From positions 3,462,155 through 3,526,154 of the forward strand of contig CM067351.1 of NCBI GenBank assembly GCA_034190875.2: 64,000 nucleotides of DNA, read 5' to 3'. Position 1 is the first letter of the stretch, and each line of letters starts with the position of its first letter. Below the pieces are notes generated by a model. The model ran no database searches and was not told the origin of the DNA. It saw only the letters and a program-made list of their open reading frames with translations. Positions 19,338 through 32,175 of the stretch are shown here, in pieces. Source of the stretch: Urechis unicinctus. Taxonomy: Eukaryota; Annelida; Polychaeta; Xenopneusta; Urechidae. The translations under genes and the position numbers were made by a program.

Positions 19338-20029
19338 ATTCAAACATAACATGCAGTTATTTCTGCCGATTTTTAACAACAAATTAACAACTTACTGATC
19401 TAATTTTTTCACCTCCCGTTCAAATTCCCTTTCAGCCTGAAGACAAAGGTTTAATATGATCAGGTTGGTGAAATGTGTGATTGATTCTGGATTTAACAAC
19501 TCTGGAGTCTGGTAGATTTAAATTGACTGTAAAATAAAAATGTGAATTTCAGTTAGATATAAACATAAGGTTTCAAAACAATATTCAAATTATTATGTTA
19601 AAACATAAAGCAACAATATTGCTGGCAAAGGATGAATGAATCAATAATAGGTGATTCAGTGGGTGATGATTTCCATTAAGTTAGTGTTTATGGACAAAAA
19701 TGCAATTTTCATACCCCTTTCCTGTCCACGATTGCACCAGTGTGAAGCTGGCGCAAAATAGTAGAACCAAATAAGAGCCCGACGGGACAACCTATTCCTG
19801 GTACAGATGAGCGGCAAATAGCTTACACCGAATTTTAGCATGTAAACACAGATCAGCTGATTGGTCGGCTGCAACGGAATATAAGGATTCAAAGCATATT
19901 TAAACAGAATGAACGACTATAGAAATAATTTATTTCCTTTCAAACATAAATAACCAACTATAATTAAACATAATCGGGAACCATGATCCACTTCAAGTGA
20001 ACTTTTGTAAATCAATATACATACTATGT

Positions 20030-20820
20030 ATATTGAGTTAACATAGGGTCCAAAATCTCACTTTCAACATGAACAATATTCCTACAGAGGATAATCACCA
20101 TTCCTTGTGTACCGATGTAAGGCGTAGTGAGGGTTACTTTGGGGGTTTCCCTCACAGTTTTTGTGTTACAGCGGGTTGAAAGTGAGATTTGGGACCCTAT
20201 GTTAACTCAATACACATTACTTCCACTAAATGGTTCTAGATAGTTATAACGCCGATGGGGGTATACTGGATACAGTTTTGGGTAGCCTAGTGGGTGTATA
20301 GTAGCAGACTATAGTTACTTTGGGGGTTTCCCTCCCAGTTTTTGTGTTACAGGGGGTTGAAAGTGAGATTTGGGACCCTATGTTAACTCAATACACATTA
20401 CTTCCACTAAATGGTTCTAGATAGTTATAACGCCGATGGGGGTATACTGGATACAGTTTTGGGTAGCCTAGTGGGTGTATAGTAGCAGACTATAGTTATG
20501 TTAACTCAATATACAAAGCTTCCACTAAATGGTCTAGATAGTCATAACACCGATGGGGGTATACTGAATACAGTTTTGGGTAGCTTGGTGGGTGCATAGC
20601 ACCAGATAAAAGTTATCTTTGGGGGTTCCCCTCCCATATTTTTTGCTTAAGCGGGTGCAAAGTGAGATTTTGGACCCAATGTGAACTCAATACACATGGC
20701 TTCCAATAATCTGTTCTAGATAGTTAACTGGCCGATTGGGGTATACTACATACAGTTTTGAGTTGCCTTATCAGTGCATAGCACCAGAGAATAATTACTT
20801 TGGAGTCAGCTAAATTGCTC
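20030..20820. repeat. 183-bp tandem array starting with an inverted repeat
   Basis: A unit of about 183 bp (ccgatgggggtatactg, cagttttgggtagcc, ctttgggggtttccctccc, ttgaaagtgagatttggg, gttaactcaatacaca) recurs from about 20213, 20396, 20511 and 20691; the second is shortened and the last diverged. At the left edge (20032-20070) the block attgagttaacatagggtcc...tttcaac is inverted relative to the one at about 20172-20210. This makes a 180-bp stem-loop. No coding content. Confidence 0.9.
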
Positions 20821-20901
20821 TGGACATAGAAAAACTTGATTGTGGAACAATGTACAATATTTTGTTGCTGGGATATGTTTTTAATGTATGGGATTGTTCA
20901 T

Positions 20902-20984
20902 TAGCCCAAAAGACCAACGTCAGGTTCTATTTATCACCTTGAGGGAGTGCATGCATCACTCCCGTACTTAGTTCGAAAGAGCTA
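20902..20984. mobile_element. hAT-like MITE, copy 2
   Basis: An 83-bp, internally shorter copy of the element at 19207-19337, with the same tagcccaaaagaccaacg start and gttcgaaagagcta end. Perfect 8-bp target duplications ttgttcat lie at 20894-20901 and 20985-20992. Confidence 0.85.
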
Positions 20985-21628
20985 TTGTTCATTGCTATTA
21001 TCACTGGGGGTTTTTTTTGGGGGGGGGGCGGGGGGTTAGGGGATGGTTCTACAGATTCTTACATTACATGACAGGCTCTTACACTAGGATTATTAACGCA
21101 TGACATATAGGAAAGCAATATCCCTATTCAGCGACAATGCAATGTCATTCAAGAGAGACAACAAGTTAATATCATTTAGCATGTGTTTATAACTGGTTTT
21201 AATCATATTTTATTTTATAAAATTATGTGCTCGAATTCATTGATTTCTAATTTTGATTTCTAACTTACCGATCCTATTATGGACTTGATTGCACAAAAAA
21301 CCTTTCAATATCGCTCAAAGCTAAAGTTTACATACCATATATGGTTTAATAACGAATGATAACAATTACGCGGGTGATTGTAGATCCATTTTGTTAGCAT
21401 TTCTCACAGCACTCTAGTCATATTCAACATTTGACCGCAATTACCAGTATAAAACGAAAATGCAACATTAAAATAAAGCATATCGTAGCAGACGAGAATA
21501 TCAAATTATCTCGGAAACATAGTAATATCTGCAATAAGATATTTGCTTCTTTTTCTTCTCGCGAGATCTCGTCTTATATGGTTCTACTATTTTGCGCCAA
21601 CTTCACACTGGTCAACTTCAACTGAGCC

Positions 21629-21670
21629 ATTAGTGCGTAGCAGATTCCGCGGAATCCGCTACGCACTAAT
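21629..21670. promoter_or_regulatory. 42-bp near-perfect palindrome upstream of LHPP copy A
   Basis: The arms attagtgcgtagc and gctacgcactaat flank a central gattccgcggaatc, itself a palindrome. Only one symmetric pair mismatches. It lies 64-105 bases before the LHPP-A start codon, in DNA not shared by the other copies. It could be a cruciform, a dimeric factor site or a relic of a transposon end; its function is unknown. Confidence 0.75.
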
Positions 21671-21733
21671 ACCTCTCACACTGGTATTATAGTCTATGGT
21701 AGAATCAACTGTACCTGACATAATGCACACGTT

Positions 21734-23845
21734 ATGATGGCAAGACCAGCTGAACACTTCTTTGCAAAACATGCAAAGAATATCAAATGTTTTCTTCTGG
21801 ATATGTCTGGTGTGTTATTTAATGGCAATAAATCAGGAGGAGAGTCGATAGTTGGGTCTGCTGAATCAATCAGACAGTAAGTTTATTTCTGATCTTAAGT
21901 CGGTCGCTATAAAATGAGCATAGTATCCGTATGTAGTCCGCGGGCGTAGTTGCGGGGCGGGGTGTGGTGTGGTTTTTTACACGGCCTGTGGCGTACAATT
22001 TGACTGATATCAGAAGTCATTGAAAAAAAAATTGACTTGAACCGCTAATTGAATATACAGTATCCCAGCCTTAGTTCTTGCATACACTGGAATCGGAATG
22101 TTTGTTTTATTAGTTCGTAATGCATGATTTTGATGAAGGTCAGGTTACTGCATATGAATTCTGATGGAATAAAAACATTCTTCAGTTTCCATTGGCAGAT
22201 TGCGGGAGGCAGGTATTCCCATTAGGTTCTGTACGAATGAGAGCAAAGAGAAGACTCCAGATATTGTGAATCGTATTAATGCCTTAGGATTTGAAATCAA
22301 GCAATGTGAGGTATTCTCACCTGTTCCTCAGCTCAAAAAGAGGATTAAAGACCGAGGACTCCGCCCATATCTCATCGTGAGTGAAGGTGGGTCATTTATT
22401 TGCATTACAATGCATTATCAATTTCAATTGTATTCAGGTTTCTGTGATTATTTGAATTCATATTCTACTGCAAACTTGATCCACATTTCTATCTGAACCA
22501 CTACATCATTCCTTTCAAAATCTTATCTTGTCCTTGGTCTGCTTTGTGCATATTCATTAGAGTAATTACTTCTTACTGACTGCCATGTATGTTTTGTCAC
22601 AGCTGTCAGAGAGGAATTTTCAGATGTGAATCAGAAGGACCCGAACTGTGTTGTGGTTTGCACATCAGAAGACTGCTTCACATATGACAGGATCAACAGG
22701 GCCTTTCAAGTTCTCATTTCTTCACCTGATCCAGTGTTATTGTCAGCAGGACCAGGGTGAGAATATTGGAGTCATATAAAGTGAACTATAGTGATAAGAA
22801 AAGCATCCGTGGAATATTGTTTTCATTATCCATTTATCACTTCAACTGAGCAGTCATAATGATGTCATGTTTGAAAACAAATATTTACTGAAGGTGTTAT
22901 AAACTGGATAGAATATGTTGAGATTCATAAAGGCATATCATCTTGACTTTATTTTGATGTAACATTGATAGGAAGTTCTATCATGCTTATGGCCATCTAA
23001 CAATGGACTTGGGGGGATTCACCAAGGCTTTAGAGGTTAGTGTATTGTATAACAACTTTCAAATTGAAACATATTCACAGAGGATTTTCCCCAAACTTAA
23101 TGGCTTTGTTGTATTGATTTGGATATGTTAATGGACGTTCACAGCTTGTCTCTTAAACAGCTGTGCCCTAGCATCAAAATCACTCCATCCATCACTGTTG
23201 ATGATTTGATGTTGCAATCATCCCTCACCTGACTTGTTTCAGTATGCTTGTGGCATAACGAGTGAAATAGTTGGCAAACCTGCTGCCGAGTTCTTCCTCA
23301 ATGCTTTAAACGATATGCAGCTGCAACCTGAAGAGGTAAACAAAATTTCTCTCATGCAAAAAAAAATCATCTTAAAAACCTGTAAGTGGGATTTTATTAC
23401 TTATAAGTTATATATCACATTATTTCAAATAAGTTGTTTGTATTTTATGTTTGTATACTTTTTCAGTTGGTCACAATTACTTTAAAAAGTAGCCCAGAGT
23501 GGCATGTTTCTCTGTCTCATACCACAAAGTGTATGTTGCTGTTTGTACAGGCCATCATGATAGGAGATGACATTGTGAATGATGTGGGTGGGGCTCAGGC
23601 ATGTGGAATCAAAGGTGTACAAGTCAGAACAGGAAAGTTCCGGTATGTGAATCACACCGCATCAATTTCACATATCTGTTTCCAAGGATAGGAACCTGTT
23701 CATGTTAATGTGGTTTATTCTTATGACACATGTTGTGTGTGTTGTTTGGCACAGCCCCATGGATGAGAACCACCCTACTGTGACCCCTGACTGTAATGTG
23801 GATAACCTTCATCAGGCTATACAACTATATCTGGCCCACAAGTGA
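21734..23845 (+). CDS. LHPP: LHPP phosphatase, copy A, 7 exons
   Basis: Phospholysine phosphohistidine inorganic pyrophosphate phosphatase is a HAD-superfamily (type IIA) Mg-dependent enzyme; in vertebrates it removes phosphate from phosphohistidine. Exons: 21734-21876, 22199-22386, 22603-22756, 22972-23035, 23243-23335, 23551-23642, 23755-23845. They sum to 825 nt, giving 274 residues (human 270), all GT-AG and in phase. Motif I is LLDMSGVLFN with the nucleophilic Asp, and the family's Ser in place of the second Asp. Motif II is FCTNES, followed by GLRPYLIVSE. Then come YACGITSEIVGKPAAEFF with the motif III region and IGDDIVNDVGGAQ as motif IV, and the protein ends LYLAHK. Two adjacent ATGs open the frame (MMARP). 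Copy A differs most from B and C in exons 1-2 and intron 1, and it lacks the intronic MITE. Confidence 0.95.
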
Positions 23846-25463
23846 CCAGATATAAATAACAAGTTCCATGAGAGTTATCACTTATCTTTTAGCACTGACC
23901 TGGATTAGAATCAATGCCAAGTTATACTGGCTTGTGGTGTTAAGTTTCGAAAGCTAGTCTAACTATCAACATTAGAATGATGCTTTATTTATACATAATG
24001 GACTTATTGAATCTAAGTAAATTTGTTTTTGTGAAGGTTGTAATGTGTCATTTATGAAGAAAAAAACATGTTCATCAAATTAAGATATCACATGCTGAGT
24101 GTCTGTGTAGCATTTGTGTGACATGGAATATTCATTCTCGCTTGTCAAGATATGATACGTCAACAATTGCTCAATAATATTTGAGAGAAACATTGCTTCA
24201 ACCAATGTACATTTTTCTTGTTGAAGCTAGTCACATGGGCTGATTCTTCTTTATCCTCATGATTTGTTTAGTCTGGATATAATGGATTATTGTGGTGGAA
24301 TGAAATTTATATCTCCAATAACTCATCTTGTGAATTTTCACAAGGCATAAAAATATTGGTTCATTATTAGAAATTCATAAAAACACAGCATGATCGAATG
24401 TTAGTTATAAACGGATAAGTTTCATCGAACAATTACACTAAGTTAATATATCAAAATGATGTGTCATCAATTTAATCCATGAATGAAGAAGCTACTAGGT
24501 CGAGGCATATGGAGTAAAACTCGATGATCGAAGAAAGCTATCATGACGGGGACGCTATCCACTCCTGCAACCACAAGATATTGGTGAGGAACACCAGTCA
24601 TTATGATATATCCATAGTCCGGCAGTTAGCCGTCGCCATAACGTCTCTCCTATTTCGCCGTTATTTGAGTGCGCTAACTGTACGCTGACCACGTGCCCGA
24701 GATTCTCGTTATACTGAATCATTGTCACGTTGAAATATAGCAAAGTAGACTCACTCGACCTACCCCTCTCCTCCATACCTGCTTCAGAATAATACAAAGA
24801 AAAGCGGCCTCCATGAAGAGTTGATCACTCAACACCTGCCAATGTGAATCATGTATGTCAATATTTCCATACAGGCGATTTATTCATATCTTTTAGCCAA
24901 AGAAATTTTCACAGTTTCAAGGTCGATGTATTCCATTCGAAAAATAACAAATGTCAATTAATGCATGCTCATCATCATAGGTAATGATAAAAAGACACTC
25001 AAATTTCAGTGCACCTTAAATTAAATCAAATATTAAATGTGAGCAGGGTAGATAAGAAAACATGGCAATAGTGTTCTACATCCATTATCGACAGCTAAAA
25101 TTATTTTATGGATATGTGTGTAATTAATTATCTATATGTCTCTGTTTGGAGCTTATTTAGAAATCAATGTGCCTTGAAAACATAAAAAGAATTGTACTTT
25201 GACTAGTAATCCGATCCATGTGTAACAATCTATTAATCTACGACAACGAAACCGAGTCTTAGACATCAATTATTTTTCTTAAACAAACTGACACCTTGAC
25301 AACAATTTATGCATCCAAGTCACGGACATCTCAATATGTCTCTAAGACAGGGAAAACAATCTATGTCTCTATCGACCCTTTATGTCGGCAAGACAAAGAC
25401 AACAGTCGGTGTATCTATCACCCAGACAACAATTTATGTCCGTAAGACAAAAACTGCAATAGA

Positions 25464-25620
<157 letters not shown>

Positions 25621-26900
25621 TCTAACTCACATTCACTTGCACACCATCTTCCCTGATTTCGGCATCTATATGTATAATCGTGATGTTAATTGCTGGTTTG
25701 GGGGAAGTCGCTGTATAGTAGTTAGCAGATTATCTGGCTGGTCAACAAGGACATTACAATGGCTCTACAAAACTTTCCTCCAACGTAAAAAAAGTGCGGT
25801 GGGTTACATTGAAACGAAAGTGACATAACTGTTTCATTATATATCTACTTTCCTCACGTAGTAGGATATTGACTAGCAAACTCAGGAAATATGGCAACAT
25901 TTTCTTAAAGCTGGCAGTAAAGATAAAGGTGGCTGGATGTCCTCGAACTGAACACGGGCGATTGGTAGACATTGCTTGATGCTCACAACACCAAATCGAG
26001 TTAATTTATTGAAAAAAGGAGGAGACAAGTATCTTGCGTTATTATTAAATTTTACAAAAGTGTATTTGCTGAGTCGAACCGTATGTAGTTTTTTTTTAAT
26101 TCCTCAACGTTTTCTTGCATAACAATTTGTTGAACGTAAAACGGATTAACTTCCCAGGTCCGATCTGTAAAAACTATATACCGAAAGCTTTAATTGAATG
26201 CCAACTTGTCTCATGCTTCAAAAGTACAACAGTCGCACACCAAATTAAACCCAACATCGAAAATAGAAAAGCCACTGGATCTCAAAATCAATCCCCGAAT
26301 CTGACGAATTAGCTTCACTAAAGCATTTTATTTCTCAACCATTTGACATCGCACAAGTCGCTTGTGATATTTTTGTTATCATCATGCAACAATTGATGTA
26401 TCATACATGAATGGGAGTTAACTGAGAATATCAATTTCATTAAGATGAAAAACGTACAAATAGCAATGCGACACTTACGGTCCTGAAATTCTGTACTGAT
26501 ATTTCTTTATTTATTACGTAGAAGTTTGGCTGTACAATATAAATGATGAGGGGATAGGGAGATGGAAACGCTTGATATGATTACTTCTGCCGGATGATAA
26601 CTTCCCTGGTGAGTGATGAGGCTCATTATGGCGATCGCTTATATTGCTCTTTTATCGCCCAATATTAATGTATTGCAGGCTTGTTCGCACTTGGACAGTA
26701 GTTCTGAATGATGGTAGATGTCTGCAGTCACAACGTTTATACCCAGTGACATTATTCAATGTAGTTAGAATAAAAGGAAATTTAACATATCCGCATATTT
26801 ACCCTAATTGCGACGCCCGAATGATTGGATTTCATTCAAGTGTGTCACGTAGAAATTATAGTCTATGGTAAATCAACTGTACCTGACATAATACACACTT

Positions 26901-29099
26901 ATGATGGCAACCCCAGCTGAACACTTCTTCGCAAAACATGCAAGGAATATCAAAGGCTTTCTTCTAGATATATCTGGTGTGTTATTCAATGACAATAAAT
27001 CAGGAGGAGAGTCGATAGTTGGGTCTGCTGAATCAATCAGACAGTAAGTTGATTTCTGATCTTAAGTCGATCGCGATCAAATGAACATCGCTTCCGTGTG
27101 TAGTCCACGGGCGTCGTTGTGGGGCGGGGTGCAGTTTTCACGTAGCCCAACGGACCAACAGTCCGATCGATTACCTTGTTGCACAAGTTCCCTAACTTGG
27201 TTCAAAAGAGCTATTTTCGCGGCTGTGGCGTACAATTTAACTGATAACAGAAGTCATTGTAATTACAGATTGATGATTACGTTTGACATGAATCGCTTAT
27301 CGGATATACTTTAACCCAGATTTTGTTTTTGCATACACTAGAATCAGCACGTTTGTTTTTCTAATTCGTGATGTATGATTTTGTCAATTTAGTGCATTTG
27401 AATTCTGATGTTGTATAAACATTCTCCAGTTTTCTTTGACAGATTGCGGGAGGCAGGTATTCCTTTTAGGCTCTGTACGAATATCAGCCGAGAAAAGACT
27501 CCAGATATTGTGAATTATATTAATGCCGTAGGATTTGAAATCAAGCAATGTGAAGTATTATCACCCGTTCCTCTGCTCAAAAAGCGGATTAAAGATAGAG
27601 GACTCCGCCCATATCTCATCGTGAGTGAAGGTGGGTCATTTATTTGCATTACAATGCATTATCAATTTCAATTGTATTCAGGTTTCTGTGTTTATTTGAA
27701 TTCATATTCTAATGCAAACTTGATCCACATTTCTATCTGAAACACTACAGCATTCCTTTCAAAATCTTATCTTGTCCTTCGTCTGCTTTGTGCATATTCA
27801 TTAGAGTAATTACTTCATACTGGCTGCCATGTATGTTTTGTCATAGCTGTCAGAGAGGAATTTTCAGATGTAAATCAGAAGGACCCGAACTGTGTTGTGG
27901 TTTGCACATCAGAAGACTGCTTCACATATGACAGGATCAACAGGGCCTTTCAAGTTCTCATTTCTTCACCTGATCCAGTGTTATTGTCGGCAGGACCAGG
28001 GTGAGAATATTGGAGTCATATAAAGTGAACTATAGTGATGAGAAAAGCATCCGTGGAATATTGTTTTCATTATCCATTTATCACTTCAACTGAGCAGTCA
28101 TAATGATGTCATGTTTGAAAAAAAATATTTACTGAAGGTGTTATAAAATGGATAGAATATGTTGAGATTCATAAAGGCATATCATCTTGACTATATTTTG
28201 ATGTAACATTGATAGGAAGTTCTATCATGCTTATGGTGACCTAACAATGGACTTGGGGGGATTCACCAAGGCTTTAGAGGTTAGTGTATTGTATAACAAC
28301 TTTCAAATTGAAACATATTCACAGAGAATTTTCCCCAAACTTGATGGCTTTGTTGTATTGATTTGGATATGTTAATGGACGTCCACAGCTTGTCTCTTAA
28401 ACAGCTGTGCCCTAGCATCAAAATCACTCCATCCATCACTGTTGATGATTTGATGTTGCAATCATCCCTCACCTGACTTGTTTCAGTATGCTTGTTGCAT
28501 AACGAGTGAAATAGTTGGCAAACCTGCTGCCGAGTTCTTCCTCAGTGCTTTAAACGATATGCAGCTGCAACCTGAAGAGGTAAACAACATTTCTCTGATG
28601 CAAAAAAAAAAAAATCATCTTAAAAACCTGTAAGTGGGATTTTATTACTTATAAGTTATATATCACATTATTTCAAATAAGTTGTTTGTATTCTATGTTT
28701 GTATACTTTTTCAATTTGTCACAATTACTTTAAAAAGTAGCCCAGAGTGGCATGTTTCTCTGTCTCATACCACAAAGTGTATGTTGCTGTTTGTATAGGC
28801 CATCATGATAGGAGATGACATTGTGAATGATGTGGCTGGGGCTCAGGCATGTGCAATTAAAGGTGTACAAGTCAGAACAGGAAAGTTCCGGTATGTGAAT
28901 CACGCCACGTCAATTTCACATATCTGTTTCCAAGGATAGGAACCTGTTCATGTTAATGTGGTTTATTCTTATGAAACATGTTGTGTGTGTGTGTGTTATT
29001 TGGCACAGCCCCATGGATGAGAACCACCCTACTGTGACCCCTGACTGTTATGTGGATGACCTTCACCAGGCTATACAACTATATCTGGCCCACAAGTGA
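26901..29099 (+). CDS. LHPP: LHPP phosphatase, copy B, 7 exons
   Basis: Exons: 26901-27043, 27443-27630, 27847-28000, 28216-28279, 28487-28579, 28799-28890, 29009-29099. Every exon has exactly the length of its partner in copies A and C (total 825 nt, 274 residues), and all splice sites are intact. Motif I reads LLDISGVLFND, motif II LCTNIS, motif IV IGDDIVNDV. Three glycines present in copies A and C are changed: YACC for YACG in exon 5, and DVAGAQACA for DVGGAQACG in exon 6. The second lies in the conserved GG after the GDD motif, so activity or stability may be altered. The frame is otherwise open, so this is annotated as a gene rather than a pseudogene. It is probably transcribed from its own upstream segment at 26.4-26.9 kb, which is near-identical to that of copy C. 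Confidence 0.92.
27143..27213. mobile_element. hAT-like MITE, copy 3, in intron 1 of LHPP-B
   Basis: A 71-bp relative of the 19.2-kb and 20.9-kb elements (starts tagcccaac, ends ttcaaaagagcta). The flanking 8-bp duplications ttttcacg and ttttcgcg differ at one base. At the same place, intron 1 of copy A has no element and only one copy of a similar target (21970-21984). Confidence 0.8.
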
Positions 29100-30718
29100 C
29101 CAGATATAAATAACAAGTTCCATGAGAGTTATCACTTATCTTTTAGCACTGACCTGGATTAGAATCAATGCCAAGTTATACTGGCTTGTGGTGTTAAGTT
29201 TCGAAAGCTAGTCTAACTATCAACATTAGAATGATGCTTTATTTATACATAATGGACTTATTGAATCTAAGTAAATTTGTTTTTGTGAAGGTTGTAATGT
29301 GTCATTTATGAAGAAAAAAACATGTTCATCAAATTAAGATATCACATGCTGAGTGTCTGTGTAGCATTTGTGTGACATGGAATATTCATTCTCGCTTGTC
29401 AAGATATGATACGTCAACAATTGCTCAATAATATTTGAGAGAAACATTGCTTCAACCAATGTACATTTTTCTTGTTGAAGCTAGTCACATGGACTGATTC
29501 TTCTTTATCCTCATGATTTGTTTAGTCTGGATATAATGGATTATTGTGGTGGAATGAAATTTATATCTCCAATAACTCATCTTGTGAATTTTCACAAGGC
29601 ATAAAAATATTGGTTCATTATTAGAAATTCATAAAAACACAGCATGATCGAATGTTAGTTATAAACGGATAAGTTTCATCGAACAATTACACTAAGTTAA
29701 TATATCAAAATGATGTGTCATCAATTTAATCCATGAATGAAGAAGCTACTAGGTCGAGGCATATGGAGTAAAACTCGATGATCGAAGAAAGCTATCATGA
29801 CGGGGACGCTATCCACTCCTGCAACCACAAGAAATTGGTGAGGAACACCAGTCATTATGATATATCCATAGTCCGGCAGTTAGCCGTCGCCATAACGTCT
29901 CTCCTATTTCGCCGTTATTTGAGTGCGCTAACTGTACGCTGACCACGTGCCCGAGATTCTCGTTATACTGAATCATTGTCACGTTGAAATATAGCAAAGT
30001 AGACTCACTCGACCTACCCCTCTCCTCCATACCTGCTTCAGAATAATACAAAGAAAAGCGGCCTCCATGAAGAGTTGATCACTCAACACCTGCCAATGTG
30101 AATCATGTATGTCAATATTTCCATACAGGCGATTGATTCATATCTTTTAGCCAAAGAAATTTTCACAGTTTCAAGGTCGATGTATTCCATTCGAAAAAAA
30201 TAACAAATGTCAATTAATGCATGCTCATCATCATAGGTAATGATAAAAAGACACTCAAATTTCAGTGCACCTTAAATTAAATCAAATATTAAATGTGAGC
30301 AGGGTAGATAAGAAAACATGGCAATAGTGTTCTACATCCATTATCGACAGCTAAAATTATTTTATGGATATGTGTGTAATTAATTATCTATATGTCTCTG
30401 TTTGGAGCTTATTTAGAAATCAATGTGCCTTGAAAACATAAAAAGAATTGTACTTTGACTAGTAATCCGATCCATGTGAAACAATCTATTAATCTACGAC
30501 ATCGAAACCGAGTCTTAGACATCAATTATTTTTCTTAAACAAACTGACACCTTGACAACAATTTATGCATCCAAGTCACGGACATCTCAATATGTCTCCA
30601 AGACAGGGAAAACAATCTATGTCTCTATCGACCCTTTATGTCGGCAAGACAAAGACAACAGTCAGTGTATCTATCACCCAGACAACAATTTATGTCCGTA
30701 AGACAAAAACTGCAATAG

Positions 30719-30894
<176 letters not shown>

Positions 30895-32175
30895 ACTCAC
30901 ATTCACTTGCACACCATCTTCCCTGATTTCGGCATCTATATGTATAATCGCGATGTTAATTGCTGGTTTGGGGGAAGTCGCTGTATAGTAGTTAGCAGAT
31001 TATCTGGCTGGTCAACAAGGACATTACAATGGCTCTACAAAACTTTCCTCCAACGTTAAAAAAAGTGCGGTGGGTTACATTGAAACGAAAGTGACATAAC
31101 TGTTTCATTATATATCTACTTTCCTCACGTAGTAGGATATAGACTAGCAAACTCAGGAAAAATGGCAACATTTTCTTAAAGCTGGCAGTAAAGATAAAGG
31201 TGGCTGGATGTCCTCGAACTGAACACGGGCGATTGGTAGACATTGCTTGATGCTCACAACACCAAATCGAGTTAATTTATTGAAAAAAGGAGGAGACAAG
31301 TATCTTGCATTTTTATTAAATTTTACAAAAGTGTATTTGCTGAGTCGAACCGTATGTAGTTTTTTTTTAATTCCTCAACGTTTTCTTGCATAACAATTTG
31401 TTGAACGTAAAACGGATTAACTTCCCAGGTCCGATCTGTAAAAAAAAACTATATACCGAAAGCTTTAATTGAATGCCAACTTGTCTCATGCTTCAAAAGT
31501 ACAACAGTCGCACACCAAATTAAACCCAACATCGAAAATAGAAAAGCCACTGGATCTCAAAATCAATCCCCGAATCTGACGAATTAACTTCACTAAAGCA
31601 TTTTATTTCTCAACCATTTGACATCGCACAAGTCGCTTGTGATATTTTTGTTATCATCATGCAACAATTGATGTATCATACATGAATGGGAGTTAACTGA
31701 GAATATCAATTTCATTAAGTTGAAAAACGTACAAATAGCAATGCGACACTTACGGTCCTGAAATTCTGTATTGATATTTCTTTATTTATTACGTAGAAGT
31801 TTGGCTGTACAATATAAATGATGAGGGGATAGGGAGATGGAAACGCTTGATATGATTACTTCTGCCGGATGATAACTTCCCTGGTGAGTGATGAGGCTCA
31901 TTATGGCGATCGCTTATATTGCTCTTTTATCGCCCAATATTAATGTATTGCAGGCTTGTTCGCACTTGGACAGTAGTTCTGATTGATGGTAGATGTCTGC
32001 AGTCACAACGTTTATACCCAGTGACATTATTCAATGTAGTTAGAATAAAAGGAAATTTAACATATCCGCATATTTACCCTAATTGCGACGCCCGAATGAT
32101 TGGATTTCATTCAAGTGTGTCACGTAGAAATTATAGTCTATGGTAAATCAACTGTACCTGACATAATACACACTT

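Larger units (their letters stand above)
16760..19436 (-). pseudogene. BIN3: BIN3-like BAR-domain gene, probably decayed
   Basis: BIN3 is a BAR-domain adaptor of membrane curvature and actin control. Homologous exons on the minus strand: 19436-19396 (AEREFEREVKKLDQ), 18567-18506 (FDENTKKINKDTKRCLE), about 18225-18130 (PLCRVDEALKR then ATKHLEYLSDKL), 17779-17720 (LFPSL then KKRDQSLQ), about 17327-17247 (EYNKYQAKVDKYTEK), about 17109-17020 (LMEDMPTLYEGRIDYIQPSF) and 16929-16760 (RCYTESHKMYDNLF then KLSE). Several exons need two frames to keep the family match: at about 18.19 kb, about 17.75 kb, and near 16.8 kb where KLSE and RALSI are in different frames. The exon at 17.33 kb lacks a clear AG acceptor. 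The exon before LMEDMP and the first exon were not found. Several homopolymer errors in the assembly are an alternative explanation. Confidence 0.65.
19737..21611. mobile_element. 1.9-kb segment with 40-bp terminal inverted repeats
   Basis: The left end (19737-19778, ccagtgtgaagctggcgcaa then aatagtagaacca) is the reverse complement of the right end (21571-21611) with about two mismatches over about 40 bp. Ends of CCAGTG...CACTGG type and the absence of a long open frame suggest a non-autonomous DNA transposon. I found no convincing target-site duplication, so a foldback or a rearranged pair of insertions is also possible. It contains a tandem array and MITE copy 2. Confidence 0.45.

Noticed and set aside
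24555-24797. 80-codon minus-strand frame conserved between modules A and B
   Set aside because: Identity reflects recent duplication of the DNA; the frame is not kept in module C or the 42.5-kb segment.
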